From contig NZ_FREX01000005.1 of the NCBI RefSeq assembly GCF_900143565.1, positions 62,001 through 126,000 of the forward strand: 64,000 nucleotides of DNA, in the 5' to 3' direction. The notes under the pieces were generated by a model that worked only from the letters and a program-made list of their open reading frames with translations, was not told the DNA's origin and did not search any database. Shown here piece by piece: positions 53,631 through 62,525 of the stretch (its first letter is position 1; each line of letters starts with the position of its first letter). The DNA comes from Pseudovibrio sp. Alg231-02 (GTDB taxonomy: Bacteria; Pseudomonadota; Alphaproteobacteria; Rhizobiales; Stappiaceae). A program made the translations under genes and the position numbers.

Positions 53631-54203
53631 TCAGTCGCGCTCACCCAAGCCATCATAAAGCACGCGCTTGATCAGACCAAACGGCCCGTCGACCTCAAAA
53701 GCTGCATCCGGCATTGTCTTCCAGGTCACTCGGTTATGAAAGAAACCAGAAGGATCAGTCAGATCCAGATCTCCACGCGCGGGCGAAACAATCCGATACC
53801 GAACTTGCTTTGCATTATAGGCATCTGATGGATTGCCTGCATATTCCGAGCTTGGCGGCTGCCCTTCGACCCACGAGAAGAAGTAGGTACGCAGCTGATC
53901 TGCCATACTGCCTGTCGAATTGAGCTGACCGAAGTTGAGTTGGAGCCCGACAACCAGACAAACAGCTGTCGATATGGCCCAAAGATACCAATGATCACGG
54001 AAGTGATTCAAAATGACTGCACGATTGAGATACAGCTGGATCAGAACAGGGAACGCCACCAACAAAACAAACCACTGCGCATCCTGTGATCGCTGTGGTC
54101 CGAGGGAGAAAATATAACCCGTCAGAGCCACGGTAATCGCGCAGAAAACCACGCCAAAGAATAAGGCGATTTTCCCCTGTCGATTTGGTGTCACTACGGT
54201 CAT
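53631..54203 (-). CDS. Hypothetical membrane protein with extracytoplasmic domain
   Basis: I do not recognise this 190-residue protein. It has three hydrophobic helices (ALFFGVVFCAITVALTGYIF, WFVLLVAFPVLIQLYLNRAV, WYLWAISTAVCLVVGLQLNF). A soluble C-terminal half (about 105-190) contains RYRIVSPARGDLDLTDPSGF. It is convergent with the TauE gene. Confidence 0.7.
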   Translation of the reverse strand: MTVVTPNRQGKIALFFGVVFCAITVALTGYIFSLGPQRSQDAQWFVLLVAFPVLIQLYLNRAVILNHFRDHWYLWAISTAVCLVVGLQLNFGQLNSTGSMADQLRTYFFSWVEGQPPSSEYAGNPSDAYNAKQVRYRIVSPARGDLDLTDPSGFFHNRVTWKTMPDAAFEVDGPFGLIKRVLYDGLGERD

Positions 54204-54671
54204 GCGAGCCCTGCTTGTTCATCACTCGCCGTATCAAACGGGTCGCGATTTATTCTTTTATCAGACAGGTCTACATTACAAATCGAAAGGCAAACGGGGA
54301 AGACTTCTGAGGTGTTGCAAATTGTCGCGAGCGTTTGTCTTGCCCAAAAACGCAACAAGATTTCACCTTTGCCGTTAAGTTAAGGCGCCAGTTGCAACCA
54401 CCGCATTTAAATTCGCCGAATATATCGACACCAATCCACAAAACATCTCAAAAATACTTATAGATGAAAGTCTAATAACAAGAAGATCCTCAGACTAACA
54501 TCTAAGTCATCTGAACTACCCCCTACGCCTATACTCAGATATATCAAAATATGCGACACTCTTAATTCCAAGCTCTTCATCGGAGCCAATAACTATCTTG
54601 GGAAAGCTGATAGTCAGTTCAACGGATCTTCGCAGTTCTCTTGAGCGGAAGTTGAATGCCTGGGGAATTTC
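54204..54671. other. 468-base intergenic region upstream of the acyl-CoA ligase gene
   Basis: Divergent genes flank it. I found no coding frame, repeat or clear promoter pair. The AT-rich middle (about 54430-54560) probably holds the promoters, and the last 70 bases the leader of the ligase gene. Confidence 0.45.
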
Positions 54672-56318
54672 ATGAAAAACAATAGTCCAAATACATCATA
54701 TTTCGACAAAGACCTCCCAAAAACTGAAGCAAATTACACGCCATTAAGCCCACTCAGTTTTTTGGAGAGAGCTGCAAAAGTTTTTCCAAGCCACACAGCC
54801 ATCATTCACGGCAAGATTCGTAGGTCCTATAAGGAGTTCTATGAGCGCTCTATTAAACTCGCGAGCGCCCTGGAAAAGCGTGGTATCGGCAAGAACGACT
54901 GCGTGTCTGTCATGCTGCCCAACACACCGCCCATGCTCGAAGCTCATTACGGCGTACCTATGGCTGGAGCCGTTCTCCACGCACTCAACACTCGCCTCGA
55001 TGCCGCTATCATCGCATTCCAGCTAGACCATGCAGAGAGCAAGCTCATAATCGTAGACCGTGAGTTCTCGAAGGTCATGACCGAAGCATTGGAACTGGCA
55101 GCGGTGAAGCCGGAAGTGGTGCTTTACGACGACAAAGAATTCCCTCAATCAACGCCCGCAATTGGAGAGTTGGAGTACGAGGAGCTGATCGCCAGCGGTT
55201 CCGCTGATTTTGACTGGCAACTTCCCGCGGATGAATGGGATGCAATCACGCTCAACTACACGTCGGGTACAACAGGAAACCCGAAAGGTGTCGTTTATCA
55301 TCATCGTGGTGCCTACCTGCTCGCACAGGCAAACATCATCACAGCAGCCATGGGCAAAAAGCCGGTCTATCTCTGGACACTGCCAATGTTCCACTGCAAC
55401 GGCTGGTGTTTCCCCTGGGCCTTGTCCCTCGTTGCCGGAACGCATGTCTGCCTTCGTCAAGTACGACAAGCCCCTATCTGGAATGCCTTGGCAGATGAGA
55501 AAGTCACGCACCTCTGCGGTGCACCAATCGTGATGTCCACGCTGCTCAACACCCCTGAGGATCAGAAGCGCAAGCTCACCCATGATGTCGAGTTTTTCAC
55601 CGCCGCAGCGCCGCCACCTGAAGCTGTTCTTGCAGCGATGGCAGAGGAAGGCTTCAATGTTACCCATCTCTATGGGCTGACAGAAGTCTATGGCCCAGCC
55701 GTCGTCAACGAATGGCACGACCATTGGAATGAACTTCCAGCATCAGAACAAGCTGCATTGAAAGCCAGACAAGGCGTTAATTACGTCGCTTTGCAGGATC
55801 TCGCTGTTCTCGACCCCGAAACCATGAAACCAGTCCCTGCTGATGGAGAAACCATTGGCGAGGTCATGTTCAAAGGCAATGTCGTAATGAAAGGGTACCT
55901 GAAGAACCCCTCCGCAACACAGGAAGCCTTCAACGGCGGTTGGTTCCACTCAGGTGACTTGGGCGTGCAGCATGAAGACGAATACGTCCAACTCAAAGAC
56001 CGCTCCAAAGACATCATCATCTCAGGAGGTGAAAACATCTCATCCATTGAGATCGAGGAAGTCCTCTACAAGCACCCGGAAATCTCATCAGCAGCAGTGG
56101 TTGCGCGTCCCGATGACAAGTGGGGGGAAACTCCCTGTGCATTTGTGGAGCTGAAAGAGAACAGCAGTGTGACGGAAGACGATATCGTAACCTACTGCAA
56201 ACAGCATCTGGCTAGCTTCAAATCACCAAGAACTGTTGTCTTCACAGACCTGCCAAAAACCTCAACAGGCAAGATCCAGAAGTTCGTACTGCGCGAAGAA
56301 GCAAAAAAGATCGGCTGA
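54672..56318 (+). CDS. Acyl-CoA synthetase (AMP-forming)
   Basis: This 548-residue ANL enzyme has P-loop LNYTSGTTGNPKGVVYHHRG, YGLTEVYGP motif, GWFHSGDLG and SKDIIISGGENISSIEIEEV, and C-terminal catalytic Lys in LPKTSTGKIQKFVLR. The length and the WTLPMFHCNGWCFPW segment place it with medium-chain or methylmercaptopropionate-CoA (DmdB-like) ligases. A DMSP-related role is possible in a marine organism but unproven; no dmdC or dmdD is in view. GGGGAATTTC precedes the ATG. Confidence 0.88.
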   Translation: MKNNSPNTSYFDKDLPKTEANYTPLSPLSFLERAAKVFPSHTAIIHGKIRRSYKEFYERSIKLASALEKRGIGKNDCVSVMLPNTPPMLEAHYGVPMAGAVLHALNTRLDAAIIAFQLDHAESKLIIVDREFSKVMTEALELAAVKPEVVLYDDKEFPQSTPAIGELEYEELIASGSADFDWQLPADEWDAITLNYTSGTTGNPKGVVYHHRGAYLLAQANIITAAMGKKPVYLWTLPMFHCNGWCFPWALSLVAGTHVCLRQVRQAPIWNALADEKVTHLCGAPIVMSTLLNTPEDQKRKLTHDVEFFTAAAPPPEAVLAAMAEEGFNVTHLYGLTEVYGPAVVNEWHDHWNELPASEQAALKARQGVNYVALQDLAVLDPETMKPVPADGETIGEVMFKGNVVMKGYLKNPSATQEAFNGGWFHSGDLGVQHEDEYVQLKDRSKDIIISGGENISSIEIEEVLYKHPEISSAAVVARPDDKWGETPCAFVELKENSSVTEDDIVTYCKQHLASFKSPRTVVFTDLPKTSTGKIQKFVLREEAKKIG

Positions 56319-56330
56319 CCCTAAACAAAA

Positions 56331-56355
56331 AATGCGCCGCTAAAAGCGACGCATT
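56331..56355. terminator. Hairpin between the acyl-CoA ligase and YdcH-like genes
   Basis: AATGCGCCGCT and AGCGACGCATT form an 11-bp stem with one mismatch and an AAA loop, between convergent genes. A-rich sequence precedes it, making it a better terminator on the minus strand. Confidence 0.6.
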
Positions 56356-56380
56356 CTCAATTCGGTTAAGAAAAAGGAAG

Positions 56381-56551
56381 CTACCCTGTCACTCGTATTC
56401 GCGAGATCTCATCCTTAAGCTTCAACTTTTGCCTTTTTAGATTGCCTAGTTCGATCTCATCCATCGAAGGATGGTGCTTGGCTGTTTCCAGCTCCCTCTC
56501 AATGGTAGCATGGCGGCGTTCCAGCTCAGTCAAATGCTCACGGATGGACAT
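56381..56551 (-). CDS. YdcH/DUF465 small coiled-coil protein (copy 1)
   Basis: This 56-residue helical hairpin starts MSIREHLTELERRHATIERE, with the family ending LKRQKLKLKDEISRI. The start at 56551 has TAGGAGGA upstream. The family is widespread and of unknown function. It is divergent from a related gene at 56950. Confidence 0.8.
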   Translation of the reverse strand: MSIREHLTELERRHATIERELETAKHHPSMDEIELGNLKRQKLKLKDEISRIRVTG

Positions 56552-56949
56552 AGGTTTTAATCCTCCTACATTGTCTCTGTTACAGGTGGATGATGGCACC
56601 ATTTTATTGAGTTGTCGAACTATGATTAGCTGTTTTTTTGGGGCCTCTACAACGCGAGATCGCTAATTCATGAAAAACTTAGGGAACTTATAAATGACCT
56701 AGTAAATTTAATGGGTTTTATATTCCACTCAAAAGAGAACTTCACTAAGTATTCAACCCTATATATACGCTACGTAAATCCGTCATGAGACAACACTTCC
56801 TGTAAAAATCGAGAGACTCTTGTTCATCACCGCCGCACATTCGGTATACTGTTGCCGAGCGGTGAATTGCGACAACGCGCCCCACCAGATTTGATCATCG
56901 ATGGGTCTCGTTGCACACAGACCGATATGTGTCATGTGAGGACAAAACG
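56552..56949. other. 398-base divergent intergenic region between two YdcH-like genes
   Basis: It is AT-rich with no gene. A TATACT hexamer at 56846-56851 with TTGTTC 19 bases upstream may be the promoter of the rightward gene. Confidence 0.4.
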
Positions 56950-57162
56950 ATGACGGAAGATACTCTCGATCAGGATAGCAAGCGTTCCGAGCTCGCTGAG
57001 TTGCGACAGGAGCATCGGGATCTTGATCATTCCATCGACGCGCTCATTGAAACGGGACGGGCAGATGTTCTCCAGCTGCAACGCTTAAAGAAGAAAAAAC
57101 TGATGCTAAGAGACCAGATTCAGGTGCTGGAAACACAGCTCTTACCTGACATTATTGCCTAA
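56950..57162 (+). CDS. YdcH/DUF465 small coiled-coil protein (copy 2)
   Basis: This 70-residue protein begins MTEDTLDQDSKRSELAELRQ, followed by EHRDLDHSIDALIETGRADV and the family motif LQRLKKKKLMLRDQIQVLE. GTGAGGAC precedes the ATG. It is a paralogue of the gene at 56381 by pattern and lies upstream of purE. Confidence 0.85.
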   Translation: MTEDTLDQDSKRSELAELRQEHRDLDHSIDALIETGRADVLQLQRLKKKKLMLRDQIQVLETQLLPDIIA

Positions 57163-57218
57163 ATTAGAGGCAGAGCTCTAACCTTCGTATACTATTGGCA
57201 TTTCTTGTTGTAATTGGC

Positions 57219-57246
57219 TTGAAACACGCCGTGTTATTTCTATAAT
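57219..57246 (+). promoter_or_regulatory. Likely housekeeping promoter of purE-purK
   Basis: TTGAAA (57219-57224) and TATAAT (57241-57246) are spaced 16 bp, 40 bases before the purE ATG. This is one of the best -35/-10 pairs I found in the window. Confidence 0.7.
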
Positions 57247-57285
57247 CCGCGCTTTCTTCCCAGACGCTCAGAGGGTGCCCGTTTT

Positions 57286-57789
57286 ATGAACCGCACAGAC
57301 CAGCCAGAAGTCGCTATCATCATGGGAAGCCAATCCGATTGGCCAACCATGAAAAATGCTGCAGATACGCTAGAAGCACTGGGAGTTTCCTATGATGCTC
57401 GCATCGTCTCAGCCCACCGCACCCCGGACCGTCTGGTAGAGTTTTCCAAAACAGCAAAAGAGAACGGCTTCAAAGTTGTTATCGCTGGCGCTGGCGGCGC
57501 AGCCCACCTTCCGGGTATGGCTGCATCCATGACGCCGCTGCCAGTGTTTGGTGTTCCAATTGAGTCGCGCGCCCTGAAGGGACAGGACAGCCTCCTTTCC
57601 ATCGTTCAAATGCCAGCAGGCATTCCGGTTGGCACTCTTGCTATTGGTCGTGCAGGTGCCGTCAACGCAGCATTAATGGCAGCTGCTGTTTTGGCACTCA
57701 ACAATCCGGAGATCGCCGCCAATTTGGATGACTGGCGCGAAAAGCAAAGTCAGGCTGTGGCTGAGAAGCCAGTCAACCCGGAAGAGTAA
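57286..57789 (+). CDS. purE: N5-carboxyaminoimidazole ribonucleotide mutase PurE (class I)
   Basis: PurE converts N5-CAIR to CAIR in purine synthesis. The 167-residue protein shows [15 protein letters not shown], the SAHRTPDR motif with the catalytic His, [13 protein letters not shown] and [20 protein letters not shown]. It is followed by purK 87 bases later, the usual pair. Confidence 0.97.
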   Translation: MNRTDQPEVAIIMGSQSDWPTMKNAADTLEALGVSYDARIVSAHRTPDRLVEFSKTAKENGFKVVIAGAGGAAHLPGMAASMTPLPVFGVPIESRALKGQDSLLSIVQMPAGIPVGTLAIGRAGAVNAALMAAAVLALNNPEIAANLDDWREKQSQAVAEKPVNPEE

Positions 57790-57876
57790 GAGTTTCAGAG
57801 GCGCCCACTTGCAGGCGCCTCATTTGTTTCAAGCCGCCTCTAACATCTGGCCCCTAACATCTGGAAAGTTTTCGAA

Positions 57877-58965
57877 ATGGGTTCCACACTACGTCCCGGC
57901 GACACGATTGGTATTTTGGGTGGAGGCCAGCTTGGCCGCATGATCGCGCAAGCTGCCAGCAGGATGGGCCTGAAGTGCCATATCTATTGCCCGGATGAAA
58001 ACAGCCCCGCTTTTGAGGTCTCAGAAAAGAAGACCATTGCGGCCTACGAAGACGAACAAGCACTCACCCAGTTTGCGAAAAGCGTTTCAGTCGTCACTTA
58101 TGAGTTCGAAAATGTCCCCGGCGAGACAGCCCGCATTCTGGAGCAGTTTGTTCCAGTTCGTCCCGGCCCACATGCACTGAAAGTTTCCCAGGATCGCCTG
58201 GCAGAAAAGACATTCCTTTCAGAAGAAGCGGCAACGCAGGTCGCTCCCTTTATAAAAGTCGACACGCAGGCAGAGCTGGAAGCTGCGCTCATGGAGTTGG
58301 GCGGTCAGGGTGTACTGAAAACGCGCCGTTTTGGATATGATGGCAAAGGCCAGATCATGATCCGTACACCTGAGGATATCGAAGGCGCCATGAGCAAGCT
58401 TGGCGATCAGCCATCCATCCTTGAAGGCATCATCCCGTTTGAAAAAGAGATTTCCATCATCGTCGCGCGTGGCCTGGATGGAACAGTCAAATGCTATGAT
58501 CCGGCGGACAATTACCACAAGAACCACATTCTGAAGACCTCCAGCGTACCTGCAGACATCCCGGCAGAAACCGCTCAGGAAGCCATCGATATGGCGACCC
58601 GCATCGCCGTTGCGCTCGATTATATCGGAGTGATGGGTGTAGAACTGTTTGTCGTCAGAGATGGCGAGGCTACAGAGTTAAAGGTCAACGAAATAGCGCC
58701 ACGTGTTCACAATTCAGGTCACTGGACAGAAGACGCTTGTCCGGTTTCTCAATTTGAACAGCATGTTCGCGCTGTTGCAGGCTGGCCACTTGGCAGACCA
58801 ACCCGAGCACACAACGTCATTATGGAAAACCTGATTGGTGATGATGTGAACTCATGGGAATCAGCACTGTTGGAGCCAAACGCTCGTCTGACACTCTACG
58901 GAAAAGCAGAGACACGGGAAGGCCGCAAGATGGGCCATATCAACCGCCTCTCCCCGAAATCCTGA
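57877..58965 (+). CDS. purK: N5-carboxyaminoimidazole ribonucleotide synthase PurK
   Basis: PurK is the ATP-grasp enzyme that carboxylates AIR with bicarbonate to give N5-CAIR for PurE. The 362-residue protein has the N-terminal GILGGGQLGRMIAQAA, ATP-grasp segments (VLKTRRFGYDGKGQ, EGIIPFEKEISIIVAR) and metal-binding NEIAPRVHNSGHWT. The strong terminator at 58989 closes the operon. Confidence 0.97.
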   Translation: MGSTLRPGDTIGILGGGQLGRMIAQAASRMGLKCHIYCPDENSPAFEVSEKKTIAAYEDEQALTQFAKSVSVVTYEFENVPGETARILEQFVPVRPGPHALKVSQDRLAEKTFLSEEAATQVAPFIKVDTQAELEAALMELGGQGVLKTRRFGYDGKGQIMIRTPEDIEGAMSKLGDQPSILEGIIPFEKEISIIVARGLDGTVKCYDPADNYHKNHILKTSSVPADIPAETAQEAIDMATRIAVALDYIGVMGVELFVVRDGEATELKVNEIAPRVHNSGHWTEDACPVSQFEQHVRAVAGWPLGRPTRAHNVIMENLIGDDVNSWESALLEPNARLTLYGKAETREGRKMGHINRLSPKS

Positions 58966-58988
58966 TCGCGATATCCTACAAAGAAAAT

Positions 58989-59025
58989 GCCCCCGAAGAT
59001 CTGATCATCTTCGGGGGCGTTCATT
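58989..59025. terminator. Bidirectional terminator between purK and the MATE gene
   Basis: GCCCCCGAAGAT and ATCTTCGGGGGC form a perfect 12-bp stem with a 6-base loop. T residues follow on the plus side (GTTCATTT) and ATTTTC on the minus side, between convergent genes. Confidence 0.82.
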
Positions 59026-59038
59026 TAATTGAACCAGA

Positions 59039-60442
59039 CTATCCTAGCTTAACCAGACCAAGTTGATCGCGTTTTTGGAACCGGATCAGCAACAGGATTC
59101 CAGTGATAAAGAGACCACTGGCCAAACCAACCCAGATCCCTTCTGGACCCCAGTTAAAGGTGAACGCCATCACGTAGGAAAGCGGCACCCCAATAATCCA
59201 GTAACCAATCACCGCAATCACCATTGGTATTCGCGTATCGGAAAGACCGCGCAGAACACCGCCAGCGACCACCTGAATTCCATCAACAACCATGTACACC
59301 GCTGCAATAAAGACCAGCGGCACGCCGAGGCGGATCACATCAGCTGCGTCTGGATTGCTGGTGTCCAGATAGAAGGAAATCAGTGTGTCAGGGATCGCAA
59401 CAAATAACACCGCACCAAGCAGGCCAATCACAATGGACCAGATCAGTGCGACCCAACCAGCTCGCGTAATAGCATCAGCATCACTACGGCCAGATGCGAT
59501 GCCAACACGCACCACAGCAGCGTTTGCAAAGCCAAGCGGAATCATGAACGCAATACCAGAGAGCTGAACCGCAATACCGTGAGCAGCAAGCTCCAGTGTC
59601 CCGATCCACCCCATCATCAAAGCGGCAGCTGCAAACAGTCCCACTTCAGCAACCAACATGAGGGAAATCGGCCAGCCGAGACGCAGGATTTCGAAGAACG
59701 CAGGCCAGTCAGCGCGCCAGAAGCGAACGAACACCTCATATTTACGAGACTTTTCTTCCCAAAACACATAGGCAATCAAAATTACACAGGATGCCAACGC
59801 AGTCACAACAGACGCAACCCCGGCACCTAGAATGCCAAGTTGAGGAAAGCCGTAGTAACCAAAGATCAGCACATAATCGAGAAGTGCATTGACCACAGCA
59901 CTCACCACGGTCGCCCACAAAACAATCTGCGATCGTTCAATACTGGTAAGAAAACTGCGCAGTGCCGCCACAAATAGGGATGGATACATCGACCACTGCA
60001 CAATGCGCAGATAATCCGCAGCAATGGCAGAAACTTCTGCGTCCTGCCCAAGAGCCAGCAAGAGGCTCTCACCGTTCCACAGCACGACCATAGCAAAAGT
60101 CGTATAAATGAGCGAAATCCAAAGGCCCATGCGCGAAGCACGCCGCACATTACGCACGTCGCCTTTACCTTCGGCTCTGGATGCCAATGGCATAACAGCT
60201 TGCAAGAACCCAAGTCCTGCCAGCCATGTCAGAAAGAACAACTGCAAAGCCAGCACGGATGCTGCCAGCTCTGTTGCGCCAAGCCAACCGATCATCAATG
60301 CATCGGTGGCATTGATTGCCATCTGCGCAAGCTGCGCACCGATCAAAGGCAATCCCAAAATAAGCGTTGCATTGGACTCCCCCCACCATGCAGACATGGA
60401 TGTGGGTTTGGCAACGCTGGTGCTTTCAACCCGCGTCATCAT
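59039..60442 (-). CDS. MATE-family multidrug/cation exporter (NorM-like)
   Basis: This 467-residue membrane protein has about 12 helices in the two-bundle MATE arrangement. It starts at the first of two ATG codons (MMTRVESTSVAKPTSMSAWW) after AGGAGCTT. Diagnostic segments are LILGLPLIGAQLAQMAINAT with DALMIGWLGATELAA, and in the second half PISLMLVAEVGLFAAAALMM and IPLGFANAAVVRVGIASGRS. Such proteins expel cationic drugs with Na+ or H+. Confidence 0.92.
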   Translation of the reverse strand: MMTRVESTSVAKPTSMSAWWGESNATLILGLPLIGAQLAQMAINATDALMIGWLGATELAASVLALQLFFLTWLAGLGFLQAVMPLASRAEGKGDVRNVRRASRMGLWISLIYTTFAMVVLWNGESLLLALGQDAEVSAIAADYLRIVQWSMYPSLFVAALRSFLTSIERSQIVLWATVVSAVVNALLDYVLIFGYYGFPQLGILGAGVASVVTALASCVILIAYVFWEEKSRKYEVFVRFWRADWPAFFEILRLGWPISLMLVAEVGLFAAAALMMGWIGTLELAAHGIAVQLSGIAFMIPLGFANAAVVRVGIASGRSDADAITRAGWVALIWSIVIGLLGAVLFVAIPDTLISFYLDTSNPDAADVIRLGVPLVFIAAVYMVVDGIQVVAGGVLRGLSDTRIPMVIAVIGYWIIGVPLSYVMAFTFNWGPEGIWVGLASGLFITGILLLIRFQKRDQLGLVKLG

Positions 60443-60623
60443 AAGCTCCTGAAGAAAAGGGCATGGAGCCCCTCCAGAACTTGAGCCTCTCAAGAACATA
60501 AACAAGGCTGGGTCCTGCAATTGACCGCAATGCCTCGCTGGGAGGAAACTTCCTATCATAGAAACAGACCGACAAAGTCCCAGTGGCTTCTTGCCTAAGC
60601 AATACCGCTAGTGAAAATGTCGA

Positions 60624-61418
60624 TTACGCTACTTTGCAAAACTCTTCAGGAATGTCCAGAGGAATAAAGCAAGGCGCATTATCACCGCCATAGACCATGA
60701 TGTGTCCGCAAGGCACTTCATACCAACCTTGCCCGCCCTTTTCCAAAGGCTCTGAGACAACACTCAAGTTGCTGTTATGTAAGCGGTAATACAGGCTTGG
60801 AACGATCTTATCACTAGAGCAACGCACAGCATAAAGACGCTCGCCATCAGTCAAGGCCATAGCTACACGCAAAGGAGCAATGACATCATTGCAACGCATA
60901 ATCTCAAGTGTTTTCGTGAACACCTGTTGCACAGCCCCCACAGGATCAACATCCAGGCCATGACTTAGCATAGCAAGAAACAGCGCTTCACTGTCTGTTG
61001 TACCCTGCCGGTAACGATAAAAGTCGTCGCTGATCAAACTCTCAATCTGGCGGCGGATATCATCGTACCCTCCAATCTGCCCGTTATGCATGAACATCCA
61101 TTTGCCGACAGCAAACGGATGGCAGTTTGAACGGGAGGTCGCAGTGCCCGTAGATGCGCGCACATGAGCAAAGAATAAAGAGGACTTGAGGTGCTTGGTG
61201 ATACTCAGAAGGTTCTCATCACCCCACGCAGGTTGCGTATCACGATAAAGACCCGGCTCGGACTTGTGACCGTACCAACCAATCCCAAAGCCGTCACCAT
61301 TGGTGTTCACCTTGGCTTCCGCACAATGCAGGCTCTGCGCAATCAGAGAATGATTGGGCATTGAAATCAGCTCTTCCATGAAAATGGGAGCTCCACGGTA
61401 CGCAAGCCAGCGGCACAT
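60624..61418 (-). CDS. Class II glutamine amidotransferase (YafJ/EgtC-like)
   Basis: This 264-residue Ntn-hydrolase starts MCRWLAYRGAPIFMEELISM. Cys2 becomes the N-terminal nucleophile after Met removal. The family motifs NTNGDGFGIGWYGHKSEPGL, FFAHVRASTGTATSRSNCHPF and WMFMHNGQIGGYDDIRRQIE are present. The glutamine substrate partner is unknown; EgtC-like enzymes cleave gamma-glutamyl bonds. It stands alone. Confidence 0.9.
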   Translation of the reverse strand: MCRWLAYRGAPIFMEELISMPNHSLIAQSLHCAEAKVNTNGDGFGIGWYGHKSEPGLYRDTQPAWGDENLLSITKHLKSSLFFAHVRASTGTATSRSNCHPFAVGKWMFMHNGQIGGYDDIRRQIESLISDDFYRYRQGTTDSEALFLAMLSHGLDVDPVGAVQQVFTKTLEIMRCNDVIAPLRVAMALTDGERLYAVRCSSDKIVPSLYYRLHNSNLSVVSEPLEKGGQGWYEVPCGHIMVYGGDNAPCFIPLDIPEEFCKVA

Positions 61419-61924
61419 TACATTATTCTTTCTTCTGGTCGATTACCCAAATGAGGTCACTAGAGTATGCATGATCCATCAGCACGTATAAACCCCTTCC
61501 CTATAACTAGAGTAACGAGTTTTCTCAGGGATCGTTCCGTGGATCTAAAGAGAGCCCCTCAACCGCAGCTCTCGCGAGTAGGATGGCCTCTCTCGACTCA
61601 GTTTCGAAGTTGGACATGACGAACGACGTTTGAAGCAAATTCCATTCAAATTTCCACCTCGATTTCCACTGTTCAGAAAAGCTCCTGTGACTTTTTTCAG
61701 CAGCAAAAGAGAGACTCAACCACACACAATCAAGGGTTGTATTTTTTCAAAATAATTTCATACGTGAAGTTACAATGCATTTTGAAAGCATTTTTTACTT
61801 ATCTTTTACTTTACACACGAGCGTGCCAATGCGCCATTTTGAAGAAAATGAGCAAACGCTGCTGAGATTGCCTTGTCCCACAAGAGGTATTCCCCCCTTT
61901 CCCATCTATAAATTAACATAGATT
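61419..61924. other. Intergenic region between the amidotransferase gene and the rpsU leader
   Basis: It is AT-rich with no convincing gene. A minus-strand frame near 61525-61725 has no support beyond being open. The rpsU promoter probably lies near 61770-61900. Confidence 0.4.
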
Positions 61925-62103
61925 CTCAAGTAAGGAGGTAGACAGCCCCCACGCAGTCTGTTAGTTACCCCGTCAAGAAGCGACGCATCAGCGGCGACGG
62001 AGTTCTTGTGACCCGTGCATATGCGCTAAGTGTTGCTATCAATCATTTCATCTATGTCGTTCTGGATACGTAATCCAGAATGCTCGAAGGTAAGGATAAA
62101 CGC
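61925..62103 (+). promoter_or_regulatory. Structured leader of rpsU
   Basis: It contains AAGGAGGT without a following start codon (61932-61939). Alternative pairings CCGTC (61970-61974) with GACGG (61996-62000), or GTCAAGAA (61972-61979) with TTCTTG (62003-62008), cannot both form. A CTGGAT-acgta-ATCCAG hairpin lies just before the rpsU ribosome binding site. The layout suggests an RNA element controlling S21 synthesis. Confidence 0.45.
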
Positions 62104-62328
62104 GTGCAGGTTCTCGTTCGCGATAATAACGTCGATCAGGCGCTTAAAGCGCTTAAGAAAAAGATGCAGCGTGAAGGCATCTTCCGTGAAATGAAGCTTC
62201 GTGGCCACTACGAAAAGCCATCTGAAAAGAAGGCTCGCGAAAAGGCAGAAGCAATCCGCCGCACTCGCAAACTCGCTCGCAAGCGCGCACAGCGTGAAGG
62301 CCTGTTGGTCGGCAAAGGTCGTCGTTAA
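62104..62328 (+). CDS. rpsU: 30S ribosomal protein S21
   Basis: This 74-residue S21 starts at GTG (first residues after initiator [20 protein letters not shown]), with AAGGTAAGGA upstream. An ATG 24 bases earlier would add eight residues absent from the family. Basic helices [20 protein letters not shown] and [11 protein letters not shown] are typical. The long structured leader is notable. Confidence 0.95.
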   Translation: MQVLVRDNNVDQALKALKKKMQREGIFREMKLRGHYEKPSEKKAREKAEAIRRTRKLARKRAQREGLLVGKGRR

Positions 62329-62413
62329 TCCGGCGGCACTCGGGACATCACACAGCTAAGGCTCAACTATGTTTGACGAAAAGCGTGTGAGCGGACCGAA
62401 GCTAGAATTCAGA

Positions 62414-62456
62414 ACGGACTAACCGGTAAACCGGTTGGTCCGTTTGTTGTTTTTGC
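62414..62456 (+). terminator. Intrinsic terminator after rpsU
   Basis: ACGGACTAACCGG and CCGGTTGGTCCGT form a 13-bp stem (one G-U) around TAAA, followed by TTGTTGTTTTT. Confidence 0.85.
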
Positions 62457-62525
62457 TGGTTCATTTGACCTTTTTTTGCCACACTAAAGTGTAGGCTATA
62501 GTGTCATTGCAAGGACTCTTTAAGA

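Noticed and set aside
54672-56318. Assignment of the acyl-CoA ligase as DmdB
   Set aside because: Sequence class is compatible, but no other DMSP demethylation gene is nearby and close homologues act on medium-chain fatty acids; left as a general acyl-CoA synthetase.
61525-61725. Minus-strand frame ending in MSNFETESREAILLARAAVE
   Set aside because: Short, no ribosome binding site seen, no family recognised; the 30-residue tail alone looks protein-like but is not enough.
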